A DNA stretch of 64,000 nt from Mastigias papua (lineage: Eukaryota; Cnidaria; Scyphozoa; Rhizostomeae; Mastigiidae), in assembly GCA_964019165.1 (NCBI GenBank), contig OZ025272.1, forward strand, positions 11,670,031 through 11,734,030, given 5' to 3'. The position numbers and the translations under genes were made by a program. Shown piece by piece: positions 27,933 to 46,729 of this stretch. Numbering within the stretch: the first letter of the stretch is position 1; every line of letters begins with the position of its first letter. Under the pieces are notes generated by a model. The model did not search any database. It saw only the letters and a list, made by a program, of their open reading frames with translations, and was not told where the DNA came from.

Positions 27933-28012
27933 ACTTGATACAGTTTGCCACTGTATAAAGTAATACTTAACATAAAGTCTTTGCGTTTCTGCTGACTTCG
28001 GATGTAACATCA

Positions 28013-28160
28013 GAGCCGTCCCGATAGAAATATGGGAGAAGAGTGTGGCCAATTTGGGTTGCAAGCTGGACACAAATATGTGTGTAAACCACGAAAAGAT
28101 TTTGCCGACTGCTGATTGCCACACTCCATACCCTTCATGTAGGTATGGCCATGTATAAGT
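28013..28160. repeat. Dispersed repeat, second copy of the 3849-4030 family
   Basis: Shares GTGTGGCCAATTTGG and ACGAAAAGATTTTG in the same order and spacing range as the copy near 3.9 kb. Confidence 0.45.
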
Positions 28161-28311
28161 TAAAGTGGGAATATTACACATCTCTACGAGATTTCTAAAT
28201 ATTGAACTTTTTGTTTAAATGAGTTTCATATTAGATAATTTTGCCTTAAGTTATTGAAATCAGGACCCTTCTCAAATCTAGGCCATGCTCTCGCATTTTG
28301 GCTTCACCTAA

Positions 28312-29044
28312 GGTCGTGTTCACACTGCAAAACTACCCCAGTTTTGCCTCGACGAACAGTACACCTGATGTGATTGAGAGCAGCAATACAGCCTCCGCAT
28401 TCATCAGGAAAATTAAAAACTGGTCTGGTGAAGTCTGCAACTACACTATTTGCTCCTAAAATTTCAATAAGTATTGTAATTATTTTTCTGTTAGTTGGTT
28501 TTATTAGTTTTTACTCTCAGTATAACTACCTTATTACCAACTGTAAATAAAATGTATTATTATTATTATTAAGTGAACAGAGAGAGAATAGATCGAGGAT
28601 CAACAATGGAGGATGAAGAGGTTTCTCATTGATAGACGTTTTGGGTGGATAAAAAGTTATTTGATATATTTGATAGCCATTTGGGCCGCTTTCTTCGCAG
28701 TACTAATAGCCTTTTCAAAAACATAATCCGTGTGAAAAGCACACATTGTCGAGCAAAAATTTGTCTGCAGAGCTTTACAACAATATCATCGAAATTTCTG
28801 TTCACCATTTACCTTAAAATGTAACTCTGCACACGTATGCAAGCCATCTAACCTAGGCTCGTCCCAGTTTCATGTTCATACACACTTTCGAGCTTTCGTT
28901 TTGTGAACAACATAGGGTCGAGCCAAGGTTAGTTAATCCCGTGGCGGACCTGTGCTGGTTTTTGTCGTGTGAACACGAATAATTAAGTAGCAGTGTATTC
29001 AACCATGCTACGCCGTTTGACTTAATTATGCACGGCACCCGACC
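28312..29044. mobile_element. Possible foldback element of the GTTCACACT type
   Basis: The left end GGTCGTGTTCACACTGC follows TAA (28309-28311). The right end GCACCCGACC precedes TTA. Inside lie further GTGTGAAC words in both orientations and an (ATT)n tail near 28550-28570. The inverted match is weaker than in the other family members and the flanks differ by one base. Confidence 0.4.
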
Positions 29045-31074
29045 TTAATTAGTACATTCGATTAGCTCAGTTACATCGTGTGACGCAATAGTATCTTGGT
29101 GTCAAACGTGGCGTAGAACATGTGTCAAGGTAATTGAGGGTAATAATAAGCTCTTCTTTATGTTCCTCAACAGATGACTTTTCTAGGAAATGTAATTTGT
29201 GCTAAAGCACTTTCAAATTGAGAAATGGCGAATGTTAGTTTTATAATTCAATTTTAGCTTTAGAGTCACTGTGATACCCTCTCTAATTCGTGCAGCTTAT
29301 GAGCGACCAAAGTGCAATACATGGATCGGGCCATTACAGCATTGCATGCTGTTACCTACATGGTATTTTTTAACATACTAACTACAAGGGAAGTCCCTAT
29401 TATGAAAAATGTATTACCCAGTAGTTACTGGCATAATAGGAAATTTCTTCATTTTTGTGGGCCCATTGAAAAACATCGTTCTCTTAAGGGCTACCCTAGT
29501 ACCCCGTAATAAGATAGTATGATTTTATAACTGTGAACATGGAATGTGTTGACTACTGTTAGAGTACTAGTTTTATTTTTATCTGCATTTCGTCATGTTA
29601 AGTAACGTTGGTTCTATGTTCCTATTTGTTCCGTCTTTTGTTGTCTTGCATCATCATCATCATCTCCCATAGTTGCTCCCTTAGTTCCGTCATATGTTAT
29701 AATTATTTTGTTACGTCATGTGTGTTAATATAAATTAAGCGTGTACTGTTCTGTGTAGTCAGTCGTTATGTGAAGTCATCGCTAGCAGTTGTCGTAAGGT
29801 ACAGGCAAAGTCATCGGTTGTGTTTAGAGCTTTGCCGTTTTGGAATCTGTTGCTGCCGTCACTGTATTAAGAGTTTGTATTAGAGTCCAGACATTTATCT
29901 TTACAAGAAGCCTGTCTATTTGTATTCAGTCATTTTCTCCTGTAGAAACTAGTTATTTTACACTACTTTCTACCAATGTATCTACAGGTCAAATTTGTTC
30001 CCTATTCTTGAGGATATCTGAGAAATTTCCCCTAACTAGTAGAACTTCCTTACAAAAATGCCATGGTTACCTTCGGTCTGCATTAGTTTCCTTGTCAACA
30101 TACGTCACAGTTAGACTTACTAGTTGGCCTATTAAGTATTTGCAGGTTGGCTTCTTACCTTGATAATGGAATGGATAATTCAAGGATCAATCTCTCTATT
30201 CATGTAATAGAATTCATTAAAAGCGTCGGCATGGTTAATTTATACTTGAGTTTGACGATACTCTCCAATTCACCTATCAATTTAATTTGAGTGCTACTCA
30301 TCACGCATAGTCTTTTAGCATTCAAATAAAGTCTATAGTCAAGGTCATGCACCTAGGCTAGCCACAGCCATTCAAGAGGTCGCACCAAGGAGCGCTGTGG
30401 ATGCATTTACTTATCTCAAAATCGTGATTGGCCCAAGAGGTGAAAGATTCTTTTGTATTTATATTCATATGATAAAGCTTGCAATGCATTATTTTGCACA
30501 ACTCTGGGTGGCTTTCTTCATCAAATCATCGCGAGTTGAAATGTATACAAAAACTACCAAAAGTCCTGGGAACTCCCTATGACCACAGTACTTTACATGA
30601 TAGTGATGAGGTTCCCATTAAGCAGGAAGAAAACGTTCAGTTGAAGGTTTTATTCTCTGATAGTGCTCAAAAAGCAGTCTGACTAATGCACTGCTTGTAA
30701 AACCTGCATAAATCAATACTATCTTCTGGGGAAAAGAAGAATAATGTTCAGCTTGGTAAAAAAGTACTGCAGGTGCGCTAAGACATTTTTTGCAGTGATT
30801 GTAAGTACTTGGTAGCGATTCTAATAATCTGAATACTCTTATCAAGGAAGTAGCTGTGTAAAGTGGAATTTCAATATTTAGGTGGTGAAACATCAGAACA
30901 TATAGCAGAGAAATTGATCTTTTGCAGAACAAAGTTTAGGATAATCTAAAGATTGTACGATTGGTAACTTCTATACCTAAACTATCACGTTTGTCCTTTT
31001 AAGATTTCATATAGGTTCATATCACCACTTTCAATCAGCAGTCATCTGTTGGACCTGACAATAAACAGCCTGCC
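29045..31074. other. Intergenic sequence before lectin gene A
   Basis: Several open frames of 60-107 codons exist but none has splice sites, domain motifs or composition suggesting a gene. The last part is presumably the promoter and 5' UTR of lectin gene A. Confidence 0.4.
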
Positions 31075-37193
<6,119 letters not shown>

Positions 37194-37402
37194 TGCAATA
37201 ATGAACGAATAAGGTTGCTTGCTTAAGTTGAACCTGACACAAAGGTGTATTTGATACAGAAAGTGAAGAAACTGTATACCTTGATGACTTGATCGAACAT
37301 GATCAGCGTCATATTGCAAACTGAACACTTTATATTGTCAATAGCCTTAAGTATCTTATCCCAATACATTCTTTTTTTAGAACCTTGCTTTGTAGTACCC
37401 CC

Positions 37403-37408
37403 AATAAA
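37403..37408 (+). promoter_or_regulatory. Polyadenylation signal of lectin gene A
   Basis: AATAAA lies 210 bp after the TAA stop of gene A. Confidence 0.5.
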
Positions 37409-37522
37409 TAACAGAAATTGCAAATAGAGCATAGAACATGGTATACTGGCAGCAAACTTATACCATACATGAAAACAGTCAAGAAGTAATATACAGTGTA
37501 ATAGCTATTAATTCAACAGTAA

Positions 37523-37959
37523 GGCTAAGTTTACAGTAACACTGATCCGAATGGGTACGGATTCACTTTGGATCTGCGACCAGTTTTGTTAGTGTTTACA
37601 ATAGAACAGATCCCATTTAGATCATGTTTACACTAGCACGGATACCCACTGTTTTGGCTATTTAACCTCCATTGGTGAAGAGGAGTCGCTTCAATATTTC
37701 AGCAATTTTGGTGCTAACAAGTGGCCTTTTGCCTTTTAAGGAGAAGTTCCATGTCTCGTATCCGAGCTGTACTGCTTTTGATCGGTTCCAGCCATTTACT
37801 TCAGACCTAAAAGGGAACGGATACAAATGAGTACACCTTCGAAAGCAATCCCAAATGGGTCCAGATAGCAGACCCCAATAAGTACAGATCCAGCAGTTCA
37901 AGTGTAAGCAGAAAGCTTATCTGTGCTAGAATTGTCACGGATCTAGCGTAAACATAGCC
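37523..37959. mobile_element. Foldback element of the TWA family
   Basis: The left end GGCTAAGTTTACAGTAACAC and the inverted right end GGCTATGTTTACGCTAGATC share the family signature. The flanks are TAA and TTA, one mismatch from a perfect duplication. The words GATCCG and GGTACGGAT recur internally. Confidence 0.65.
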
Positions 37960-37962
37960 TTA

Positions 37963-39360
37963 TTTACTATTGCACGGCCAGTAAGGAAATTGCACCCTCA
38001 GCAATCTTATGCATTCATTGATACGATCAACTAATATTGTATTAAAGTAGGGAGCTTGCGACATCGTAGCATGTAATGCTATAGCCTTAGCACAACAATG
38101 ATTTTGATGAACAGCAGTAAAGTAACAGATCATCTACATACCAAAAGCATGCTATGTCAATGCTACGATGATATTAGGCAGAATGGAAGATTTCTCGCAA
38201 TAAAGGTGACCGTAATTTTAATTTGCATTGGTTTAATAGCATCAGCAAACTTTAAAAGAAATTATATATTCAAGACGGACTGTCAGCCTTATGCTGTATT
38301 TAACTTTGCTGTATTAGCATGCCTGGATTTTTTTATTTGACCATTAACTGCACCTGTGACGCTAGCTGCATTGGCTCTTCTAGCCATGTGCGCCAAAGTT
38401 GTACTATTATCTCGTTGAGGAGCATTTTGCCGTAATAGTTGATTATTATATACACTTTCCTTCAAAATTCTTGGAGCATCACAGTAGTAGCAAGTTACGA
38501 TGCAATTTTGGAGGATGAAGATTTCCTCCTACCTTGGAGCATGGCTGAGTCTAAGGAGTATTTCTCGTAGCATTCATTAGAAGTAAATATATATGCTGAA
38601 TTACTAAGCGAATGTGCGGAGCTCAAACTCACAACGACAGTTGACATTGCACGGTGAATTTTCGACCACCTGAGCTTTCTGGTCACGCTTTCTAGAACAT
38701 GCTCCAGGGTAGATTACTCATTCGCACTGCTCTCATCTTAGCTATTTTGCACAACGGGGGAAACATTGCAGCTCCTTAGCAATGTGCATATGATTCTACT
38801 ATACTCTTAACCTCATGCATTCGATGGGGCTGCGAAGGTCCCCTGTGTGCGCAGTTCTCTCTCAACAGCAGGTCCAATAAATATTGCGAAGGAGCTGCGA
38901 TGGCTCTCCTGTGCAAATTGACATAGAGGAGAATAGTGTGAGCGAATGAATTACCATTATGCATACAATTAAATGCCTGATCTATTACTCGGTAGGTAGA
39001 ACTATCGACGTACAAAAGCCAAAATCATGCGTTCGATAAATATAAGTGCTAATGGTTCCAAATTATTTTTAAATAGAGAGGGAGGGTGTTTATCAGCTAG
39101 TGTGATGCGTATGAAATATAAATATTCCAAATCTTTTGGCAAGTACTATGTTTTTCATGAAATCTAAGCATTCTTTTGTATCCCTGCAAGTGAAGCACGG
39201 AGGACGAACTAGCAGTACCGTATTTCAATTACCCACATGCTGCTTTGATCAACCTTTAGCATTTCCGTTTCATTATGAATACGGATATCATTGAGAATGT
39301 CATGGATAACTCAGAGCAAAACGTCAGTTCTGAACAGGGTTGCACTTCACATCTGTTTAC
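37963..39360. other. Intergenic sequence between lectin genes, part 1
   Basis: No exon was recognised. Around 38760-38930 a block containing GGAGCTGCGATGG and CTCTCTCAACAGCAGG resembles 36730-36795, suggesting a low-copy dispersed repeat. Confidence 0.35.
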
Positions 39361-39363
39361 TTA

Positions 39364-39960
39364 GATCCTATTTACACTATCATAATGACTCGATTAAGCC
39401 CCCCTCCCATACGCCCCCACCTTCAAGATGAGTTCTGACAAATATGCCCCTCGATTAAGCCCCCAACCTCGAATAAGCCTCCATGGGGGCTATTTGGGTT
39501 CACTATAGTAAAGGTGAAAAGCAACGAAAAATAAGAAAATTTCAGAACTGTCCTAACAACGTTCTCCTCCTTGATTCCATCTCGATTTACATTTAATTAA
39601 AGTATTCTATATTGAAAAATGATATAAGATGATACCTTGGAGGACCTGAAGAACTCTAAATTTAATAAGTCCTCCCCTCGAATACACCCCCTTAAATAAA
39701 CCCCTACCTTCAAAATTGTTTTTGACAAATAAGCCCCCGGGGGCTTAATCGAGTGATTACGGCATACCGTTTTCGTTCGAAAACAGTATGGAATGGCTCT
39801 ATTCTGGTCTTCCGTTGACACTAAAACGTTTTCCTAACCGGTATAAAAACAAACGATTTTGAAAACAGTATAAGTCGTTTCAGTATCAACGCTCGAAAAC
39901 GGAACAGTTTCATTTCATCGTGCCGTCTTCGAAGGAAAACGGTACAGTGTAAACGGGGCC
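39364..39960. mobile_element. Foldback element with a second inverted element nested in it
   Basis: Outer ends: GATCCTATTTACACT on the left, and AGTGTAAACGGGGCC on the right, which is the family signature inverted. The flanks are TTA and TAA. Inside, about 39394-39758, a second pair of inverted ends (ACTCGATTAAGCCCCC left, GGGGGCTTAATCGAGT right) encloses C-rich repeats of AAGCCCCC. A TA lies on each side of the inner pair, as for mariner/pogo-type insertions. Confidence 0.6.
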
Positions 39961-39962
39961 TA

Positions 39963-41134
39963 AATTGTGCTAACAGGATGAATGCCCACAAGGCACACTT
40001 TTATCAAATGTATGCTTTCACCAAGTTCTTTGAGCAAGTTTTCACGCGTCCTATTGTGAAAAATGAGACCACACAACTTAAAGGGGGCACTAATCCTAAA
40101 AAGCAGTTATGCTGTGTGTGAGTAATAAGCCGTTCTCAGAGAGACAGAAATCATCATCTTTTGCAGCAAAACTCTGTAGTGAAAGTAAAGTCTTAAACAA
40201 CATTGGAAAAGGCAATTTTCTTAGATCGTAAATTTTAGATCGCTAATGTAAGCCCTAATTTTGTTCTCATGTGAGTTCTAGCGATTAAAAACACAGTTTA
40301 TGACATAATGCAGGCTACAAAGTTTTGCAAAATGTATAACCCAAGCTCATATGTTAAAACAACAATTAATTTTTAATCTATGACCATGAAGCATTTGATT
40401 AGATAGGAGTCACATCTAAACGCTCTCTTCACTCAACAGATGTGTTGATATCGCCTTCTGGGTACAAATATTGTAAGTTATAAGAAACGAATTCACTTAT
40501 GAAAATATCGCTATCTCGATTAGTTTCGTGTGCACACATCGCTTATGCAGAGTATAGTAAGCAAAGGAAGCTTTCGAGACAAGTGAGACAGGTAGGAGAT
40601 ATACTCCTTTCTCACGTCTGGCTAGACCTGCAGTGCTGGTTTTACCCAAGGACAAAAGGTAATGCCTTATCAAGAATTCTTTATTAACTGTTATCTGTTG
40701 CATTTTTATTGCATTTTTTTAGCGAAACATTATGGAATCCTTATCAGTGTTTCTTCTACTTTTTCTCTTTTTAGTTTCTTCTCTGTTGTAGCACATGCTG
40801 ACAGCTCAGGTTATAGTAGCTTATTTTATATTATGATCGCCCTGTTCACGATAGAAGCATAGCTGCTTCAACAAGAAATTTAATAACTTAGATATCAGGG
40901 CAAAAGCATTTCAAATGTATTGAACTATGTACAACACAGCAAAAGTAATTACGTGAAAAGTTATCCAAGCACATTGCATATTGCCCGCGATAACTGCATT
41001 GTTACCCGCAATATTGCGTCTCCTGCCGAAACGAAATCATTTCCTCTTTTACCCTGGTAAGTTGCATTCCTTTCTATCATTCATTCTTAACATAGTTGAC
41101 ATTTTACGCTTTCATCGTTACACATCATCGAATG
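39963..41134. other. Intergenic sequence between lectin genes, part 2
   Basis: No gene, splice-bounded exon or known repeat was recognised. Confidence 0.35.
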
Positions 41135-41137
41135 TAA

Positions 41138-41518
41138 GGCTATGTTCACATTACTCCGCTTTCATTTAGATCCGTTTTAGCTCCCAAAAATGGAGCTGTT
41201 ATTCTTCTCTGTTCACACTGCTCCGTTTTCAGACAGAAATGCATATCTATCGATTGGTGTTCACATTTGTCCTTAAAAAGACGTCTCTTTGAAGGCTTCT
41301 TTTGTATGGGCGCTATTGGTAGCGTTTTCAAATTGTTCCGTTTTTGGTGTTCACACTAAATAGTTGCGTTTTTGTTTAGCTCCGTTTTCATTTAGCTCCG
41401 TTTTTATCATCGTTTTCATTTAGCTCCGTTTTTGGGGTGGACTAATGTGAACGCAAAGCCAAAAGCGGCCCTAAACAGATGAGTTTTTGCTCAAAAACGG
41501 AATAGCGTGAACGGGACC
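41138..41518. mobile_element. Foldback element of the TWA family (diverged)
   Basis: Begins GGCTATGTTCACATTACTCC after TAA, and ends in GTGAACGGGACC. The interior consists of many GCTCCGTTTTCATTTAG-type words in both orientations. The right flank is GAA, not TAA, so the end or the duplication has mutated. Confidence 0.6.
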
Positions 41519-42389
41519 GAAGTCACAGCCACATTGCCTCCCCTTCTTAGACAAGGAACAAGTGTGTGGAGAAGAGTAGTGGAGTTGTGAACCTCTACAT
41601 CATACATGTATTGCTTTTCAAGTAAAAATTTATGCTGAATTTACTTTGTATTGGATACGCCTCTCAACTCCCTTCTATTTTTACAGCTTTCTTCTTTCTT
41701 GATTGACTTGATTGAGCTTTAGAAATTTTAGATTCACAGCATCAATAATAACAATAACAATAAATTAATAATAATGAATTAAGGCTAAACATAATTTATT
41801 GACAAAAAAGCTATTTTGTCAATATTACACCGGTTTGCACATTCCCCCTCATATTTTGACTTTTTCACATTAAACAATCTCATATACATTTTCCTGAGTA
41901 CACTAAATCGTATCACTGTTTCTTACATACCCTAGTTCATTTAAGGTAATAACATTGAACACTTCGTTTGTGACTTTGAATAAAAGAACAAAGAACTTGT
42001 GAATATATTCAGTGATAGAACTGAACTGAGCCCTTGTTCTGTGATTTTGAGGCACTTTTCTTCTAGCTGCTTCCAGGATATTTTGTTTATTTAAAAAGTC
42101 TGTGTTTTCTTATTTTTGTTGTGTATCTGGTATACTAGGGCAACAACGAATCTTGCTTGCATTTCAGTTTTTCTGTTTGAATAGACATACAAAGCACTTT
42201 ATCATTGAATCAAAAAGCATAACCTATTGCAGAAGGCATGAAATAAAATGAAGTACATATTAACAAGAACTAACGATTCTAAACTCTATATCGATTTTCA
42301 TTTTTCTTTCTTAATAGCTATAGTTTTTACTGCATTTCATCTTCACACAGATAGCAGATTGCATGTTATTTCTATTACAAAAAACAATG
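41519..42389. other. Upstream region of lectin gene B
   Basis: Presumed promoter and 5' UTR of lectin gene B. An ATA/TAA-rich stretch lies near 41750-41780. No other feature was recognised. Confidence 0.35.
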
Positions 42390-42983
42390 ATGAACCCAAA
42401 TCGAATCATCAACATGGTACTTCCCATTAATAACATTCTCTTGGTAATTGGTCTTTACCAAGTCCATTCACAAAAAATACATCGCAGAAATTGCCGCAAT
42501 GAAGCTATTTTTAAAGCAAATGGTACAAGTTTTGTGGTGAAAGCAAATTCATCAACACTCATTGTGACAATGAACGCACCATTGCTACCCAACTGTGCAC
42601 GAAGGTGCATAAAAACAAATGGGTGCAAATCAGTGATTTATAAGAAGGAGCCAGCGACACCAACTGAGAGAAACTGCCAAATATTGAATGCAGAAAAAGC
42701 TGATTTAACCGGCGATGAAATTGAAAGTTCAACTGGATGGATTTACTATGAACCACTGCAACAGGTATTTTAAATATAGCTTATTTAAAGAGGTAATTAG
42801 TCGATCGCTGATGGTCATACTATTCTTCCAGTGACATCATCTCCTGATCTTTCTGCATCACTCTCAAAATGTACACATATACATTTAAGTCAAGTATTAG
42901 AGAACATATTTATGTTTAAGAAAAGTACATATTTTTTAGTCTCCTATATATAAACATATATATTTATATATATACTTATTTAC

Positions 42984-43018
<35 letters not shown>

Positions 43019-46000
43019 GTAGGTTGTTTTGATGAATGAATCTGAGGCCTATAGCACAGCCATCAAACAGGGAAGAATGAGAAAGGCTAAATGGAATAGG
43101 GATATTGTACAATGCAAATAGTAAAATATGAATCTACCATAAATTTAAGTAAAGCACTGCATGCATTTATTTGTGATTGCTATGCTTAAATAATGCCCTA
43201 CGTAATGACTTACTTGCAAAGCTGCGATCTTAGGTATAACGTGCCTAGTACTTAAATTAAAGGAGGGTCACTTAGCATTTCTTTGTAAGGTGAAAACAAG
43301 GAGAGCCTTTCTGCTCTCGGCCTCTATCACCTGAAACCCGTTAATGACAAATATTTGATTTTACGATAGGGAACGTCACGATGCCCAGTTGGGAAATGTG
43401 CATCAGGTTTTCAATGTTTTGAAAATTGCAGTTCCAACTCTCACAGTTGTGTTGGTAAGATATAAACTTTACAAGTCTTCTGTGATAGCAATGGTAAAGT
43501 GTTGCCTACGAGTTTCAATTAGCTATCTCAATGATTAGTTACAAAGTTGCAATCATTCCGGAGAATGAAATTAACTTTGCAAACGTCCACCATGATGTTA
43601 TTGAAATGTTGCATTACTTGCAACAGCTTACATGTAGATATTCCTTCAACTTCCAGTTGACTTCTACCTAGGTTGATGATTAATATATTGGAAGGCAACT
43701 TGAGGATCATTTCTTGGCTGTGATTTCGGTATGCTCCGTTGTAAACATTACGCTACCTATAGTTAAAAGGGAAAGCAAAAAGACCCCTAGTGGCCCCAAC
43801 TAGAACTTAATATTCTGAACGTCGACTCTTCACTTCTTAGTTGCTCAACTGTCACTATAAACTACCAGAGTATGTATTGTCATAAAGCGGTTATATCAGC
43901 TTGCTTGGTGACGAATGATTTCATGATGCAATATCTATTACACAAAGCAACGGCTTAATTTGATATGTGCATATATTCTATATTCAATAAATAATGCAAC
44001 AACTGAGTGCAACAATCAAGAATGCGAGGGTATCCTTAATTTTACCAGATATTGATGAGTGCCAAAGCAATCCGTGCCAGAATGGAGGGACTTGTAATAA
44101 TCATAAAGATTCATATTCCTGCACATGTGTAACTGGGTTCACTGGAACGAACTGCCAGACAAGTAAGTACTAGCACCAAAAACTTAGCTGGGCATTGGCT
44201 CATTACCATTATCTTACCATTAAGCTATCATGCACTATTACTACTGATGTTGACTATGAATATAAGAAATAGTGTGAACAGGATAAAGAATAACATTAAC
44301 AGAATACATGAAATAATATGGAATCCCTGTTCATAGAGACTTGTGAGGTAAGAGGTTGAGGTTTGAAATAGGAAGAGTTATGCTCTGTCTCAAATACCAT
44401 AAATATGCACCTCACGTCTTATACACGCGTAGGATAATCCTCCAGTTTCTTTCTTTTAAAACGTTGCATAACGTTTCATACTCCTATTGTTCATAAGAAT
44501 AGGAGAATTAAAGCTTTCCCAACTAGTTTGCATGTCTGCAACCTGGTTTGTTTGAAGCTAACATATCACTTAAGCTGATGTCATTCCAGCGATAATCAGG
44601 AAATATCAAAATTTATTCTTGTCATTCTTTCATGATCTCAGCTATAACTCTTGTATTGCTTCCATTGCCCATTCCGGCTTGGGTCAGAACATAGTATCTG
44701 AGTGTTGGACCAAGAAACGTAAACTCTCTCTAGGCTATCTCAAATCGCACAACAAAAGAAGTAGCATTGATAGACGTATAGAAGTTTTCAAAATCCATTG
44801 GAGCCTCATTGCTCAGCTTATGCCTCAGACTGTTACTTTTGGCTGCCTACCGCTTTGGCCATTATAACTCTCGCCGCCTGTTATAGCACCCAAGAATTGG
44901 AAAATAAGCCCAAAGCAAATCATCAACATACATCTTTTCATAATTAACAATGCAGTAACTATGGCTTTTGGGAAATCCTAGCAAAGACAGTGCTATTGTT
45001 TTTAGTAAATAAAATTAACAATTTGCAATCAAGACGATGAAATTTGATTTCACAACTTATCTTTATCATAGGCTTGTGTCCGTCTAGTTGGGTGTTTGAA
45101 GGAAACTACTGCTATTATTTTTCCCAAATTGTAAATTCATGGTCAGGAGCAAGAAGCAGTTGTCAGCAGCAAGGAGGGGATTTGGCAATAATTTCAAATT
45201 CAACTGAATCTGCTTTTGTGGCATCGAAAATTGTTCCTCAATACTGGATTGGAGCAACCGATCAGGCAATGGAAGGTATGACCTACATATAAAAAAATGG
45301 AAAATGTCATCAATTATCTTTTTGTTTTGAAATATGGATGGATGGATGGATGGATGGATGGATGGATGGATGGATGGATGGATGGATGGATGGATGGATG
45401 GATGGATGGATGGATGGATGGATGGATGGATGGATGGATGGATGGATGGATGGATGGATGGATGGATGGATGGATGGATGGATGGATGGATGGATGGATG
45501 GATGGATGGATGGATGGATGGATGGATGGATGGATGGATAGATGGATGGATGGATGGTTGCAGAAATGAATGGATGGGTCTGTTTATTCTTAGAATGAGG
45601 GTTGCACTTTCAAGTCACTCTATAGCAGTGTTTTCCAATCTAAGACGCAATGGAACTTTTGTACTGAACTTTTAGCGGCGCGACAGCATTCAAAATAGTT
45701 ACACCTTGGCGCATTGCAGCTACATAGCCTTTTTACAGGATTACTTAGTGTGAAACTGGGTTTGGTTTAGATGGACACAAAGAAAGAAATTTCGAGAAGC
45801 ATACAATAACCCAGGAGCGTGCTGAAGTGTAACCTGTTAGAGCCGTTGAGGCTGTAGGAGCTGTTACACCCCAATTTTTGCAAAAGTCGTCGGTAATTTT
45901 TGGCTTGTCGGTAAAAGTTGACAAAACGAACATGGTTTGATAATTGTTATGGCGCTGTGCTCAACACTGTCGATACACTTCCTCGCAGCTGCTCCCTTGC

Positions 46001-46729
46001 TACATGCCCTCTCAAAAACCCTCCGGCGCGCCTCTGCAAGAAGCCCTCTGCAACATGGTCATCATTCATCTATTTCCATTAACATCTCTCTTGCCTATTG
46101 CCATCCATTGGAAAGGACGGGTTGCTTGTGAAGATGTTACTCAGTCAGCTCACATATTGCTAGCACAAGGATTCACGAACCCCAAATTATTTAAAATGGT
46201 CCTCAAGGAGTACAGACACACATTTGTGTTGCAGCAAAGTGGCCGAAATTCACTTCCCTAGAGCAATTGCAGTTAGGACAATGCATAGTAATATCTCTCT
46301 TTTTAGCATATAAGCAAGGGTGTGCTGAGGTGGAGATGGGGGTGTGACACCTCAACTTTTTACAGAACCATAGGCAATTTTGTGGCTCGTCAGTAAATGT
46401 TTCTATTAAGATCGAGGCTTCTCGGTAAATTCCTTTTGCTACAATCCCCACTCAAGAGTCTTTTCGCACGCAACTGCATATGAGACTTAGCTTTTTTAGA
46501 AAGTATTAGAACAGGCAAGAATTTGAAAACACTTTTCTTCAACATTGTTTCAGGAGTCTTCAAGTGGGTAGATGGGACAGCCTTGAGTTACCAACCATGG
46601 TGTGATCGTGAGCCGAGCGGTGGAGATGCAAGCGAAGACTGTTTGATGGTAAAGAGCTGTGGATGGAATGATGATTCTTGTTCTATAACCCTAACATATG
46701 TTTGCAAGAAATTAGCCAAGACAACATGA
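42390..46729 (+). CDS. Lectin gene B: secreted PAN/Apple-EGF-C-type lectin protein
   Basis: Five exons join in frame: 42390-42764, 43370-43454, 44049-44162, 45072-45275, 46554-46729. The product is 317 residues. It has a signal peptide (about 1-28), a PAN/Apple-like domain (30-122), a Cys-rich linker (126-153), one calcium-binding EGF repeat (154-191, [13 protein letters not shown]) and a CTLD (about 194-317) with WIGA and WND. The first four shared exon types have exactly the lengths of gene A (375, 85, 114, 204), so the two genes are tandem duplicates. The start is the second of two adjacent in-frame ATGs, chosen to match the 375-nt first exon of gene A; the first ATG (42387) is equally possible. 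The sugar-binding EPN of gene A is EPS here, so ligand preference may differ or be lost. The exon for a second EGF repeat is absent. Confidence 0.9.
42975..43018. repeat. (TTTA)n tetranucleotide repeat
   Basis: About ten TTTA/TATT units in intron 1 of lectin gene B. Confidence 0.9.
45334..45557. repeat. (ATGG)n tetranucleotide array
   Basis: About 56 units of GGAT/ATGG with a single interruption (GATA near 45537-45540), beginning 58 bp after exon 4 of lectin gene B. Open frames through it read Trp-Met-Asp-Gly repeats only because the period of four keeps stops out; it is intronic. Confidence 0.97.
45803..45935. repeat. Dispersed repeat family R1, copy 2
   Basis: Contains GCGTGCTGAAGTG, TTACACCCCAATTTTTGCAAAA and TCGTCGGTAATTTTTGGC. 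It matches the copy in the EF-hand gene and the neighbouring copy at 46310-46440. Lies in intron 4 of lectin gene B. Confidence 0.55.
46310..46440. repeat. Dispersed repeat family R1, copy 3
   Basis: Contains GGGTGTGCTGAGGTGGAG, a CACCTCAACTTTTT block and TGGCTCGTCAGTAAATG, in the same order as the other R1 copies. Lies in intron 4 of lectin gene B. Confidence 0.55.

Noticed and set aside
29840..30163. 107-codon frame upstream of lectin gene A
   Set aside because: Ser/Thr-rich low-specificity translation without domain or splice support.
44619..44867. 82-codon frame in lectin B intron 3, considered as a lost EGF exon
   Set aside because: It has no EGF cysteine pattern or fitting splice sites.
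45297..45675. Frames reading repeated Trp-Met-Asp-Gly
   Set aside because: An artefact of the ATGG array inside a lectin B intron; no splice sites join it to the flanking exons in frame.
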